Shown piece by piece: positions 10,670 through 11,282 of a stretch of DNA of 11,282 bases (position 1 is its first letter; each line of letters begins with the position of its first letter). Source of the stretch: XYD1-FULL-39-28 sp964539855 (GTDB lineage: Bacteria; Patescibacteriota; Minisyncoccia; Minisyncoccales; Staskawiczbacteraceae); contig CAZIJR010000023.1 of the NCBI GenBank assembly GCA_964539855.1, positions 1 through 11,282 of the forward strand, given 5' to 3'. A model generated the notes under the pieces. The model was not told the origin of the DNA. It did no database searches and worked only from the letters and a program-made list of their open reading frames with translations. Made by a program: the position numbers and the translations under genes.

Positions 10670-11282
10670 ATGTACAATATTTTTTTCAATATAAAAAAAC
10701 ATAAAAAAATCGCCTTTTGGGTTTTTTCCATATTTGTTTTTATTTCAATTTTAGGAGTAGCTTTTTTTTCGTTTGGAAACAAAAATGACAACCTATCTGA
10801 AAGATGCACACAAGAAAATGCGCCTTACTTAAATAAAAATTTATCTGTTCAAAAAAGAGTTGATGACCTAATGGGTAGAATGACGGAATGGGAAAAAATT
10901 GGCCAAATGGCATTGATTGAAAAAAATAGTATTCATAATCTCAACGAAATTACAAAGTACAATTTGGGAGCGCTATTAAGCGGAGGAGGAGCAGGACCAA
11001 AACAAGAAACTCCGTTAGCGTGGCTCCAAATGGTAAACAGTTTTCAGGACGCAGCTAAAAGCACTTGTCTGAAAATACCATTATTGTACGGGATTGATGC
11101 TGTTCATGGTCACGCCAATGTGTTGGGGGCTACTGTTTTCCCTCATTCTATTGGTTTGGGTGCAAGCCATGATACTGACTTAGTAAAACGCGTAGCATCT
11201 GCAACGGCCGAAGAAATGGTTGCCACCGGAATCTATTGGAGTTTTTCTCCTAATCTTGATGTCGCTCAAGATATCCGCTGGG
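10670..11282 (+). CDS. membrane-anchored GH3 beta-glycosidase, 3' end outside the window
   Basis: The frame starts at ATG 10670 and is open to the window end (204 codons visible). The N-terminus is basic (residues 9-14), followed by a hydrophobic segment (about 15-35) that acts as a signal anchor or uncleaved signal peptide. Then comes the start of a glycoside hydrolase family 3 N-terminal domain: VQKRVDDLMGRMTEWEKIGQ (60-79), GALLSGGGAGP, and KIPLLYGIDAVHGHANVLGA (about 136-155), followed by TVFPHSIGLGA and a region ending SFSPNLDVAQDIRW. GH3 enzymes cleave beta-linked glucosides or similar sugars; the DAVHG motif is typical of glucan-active members. The catalytic Asp/Glu lie beyond the window. 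There is no SD. A secreted or surface-bound role is inferred from the N-terminus. Confidence 0.9.
   Translation, partial: MYNIFFNIKKHKKIAFWVFSIFVFISILGVAFFSFGNKNDNLSERCTQENAPYLNKNLSVQKRVDDLMGRMTEWEKIGQMALIEKNSIHNLNEITKYNLGALLSGGGAGPKQETPLAWLQMVNSFQDAAKSTCLKIPLLYGIDAVHGHANVLGATVFPHSIGLGASHDTDLVKRVASATAEEMVATGIYWSFSPNLDVAQDIRW

Noticed and set aside
1..11282. CRISPR array or cas genes
   Set aside because: No series of regularly spaced direct repeats and no Cas-like protein. The repeats found are isolated intergenic palindromes.

Overview
The window looks like a piece of a candidate-phyla-radiation (Patescibacteria, probably Parcubacteria-like) chromosome. This is an inference. The supporting points are AT-rich core genes without Shine-Dalgarno (SD) sites, a very short YbaB, tRNAs without encoded CCA, a LAGLIDADG remnant beside tRNA genes, and families that occur there (slipin, ABC-F, membrane-anchored GH3). 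TGA is used as a stop (gene at 1544-1936), so the recoded-UGA code of Gracilibacteria/SR1 is unlikely.

Layout. (i) 1-2640: five small unrecognised genes, all on the minus strand. Each has its own -10/-35 signals, a good SD and its own intrinsic terminator; they are separated by repeated palindromic intergenic blocks. They are visibly GC-richer than the core genes (about 58% GC at 1021-1080 against about 27% at 6721-6780). (ii) 2676-4129, minus: a probable operon of a small membrane protein, YbaB/EbfC and a stomatin-like SPFH protein (slipin). (iii) 4131-4408, minus: a 51-codon gene of the same solo type as region (i), with a consensus sigma-70 promoter. (iv) 4424-7823, minus: a pheS-gyrB operon. 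The PheRS is a single chain of mitochondrial type, with a C-terminal FDX-ACB anticodon-binding domain and no pheT beside it. GyrB carries an N-terminal lysine-rich tail of about 80 residues. (v) 7862-8550, plus: two small unrecognised genes with SDs and a shared terminator. (vi) 8554-9062, plus: a tRNA unit. It starts with an aberrant CAU-anticodon cloverleaf with an initiator-like C1-A72 mismatch, followed by a canonical tRNA-Met(CAU), a LAGLIDADG endonuclease remnant and tRNA-Asp(GUC). (vii) 9156-11282, plus: an ABC-F ATPase with a terminator, then the 5' part of a membrane-anchored GH3 glycosidase that runs off the window.

The genes fall into two expression classes. Housekeeping genes (PheRS, GyrB, YbaB, slipin, ABC-F, GH3) have no convincing SD and short AT-rich leaders. 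All eight small unknown genes have a recognisable SD. The strongest leads are the single-chain PheRS, the aberrant CAU tRNA, and the solo small-gene array with its repeated hairpin blocks.
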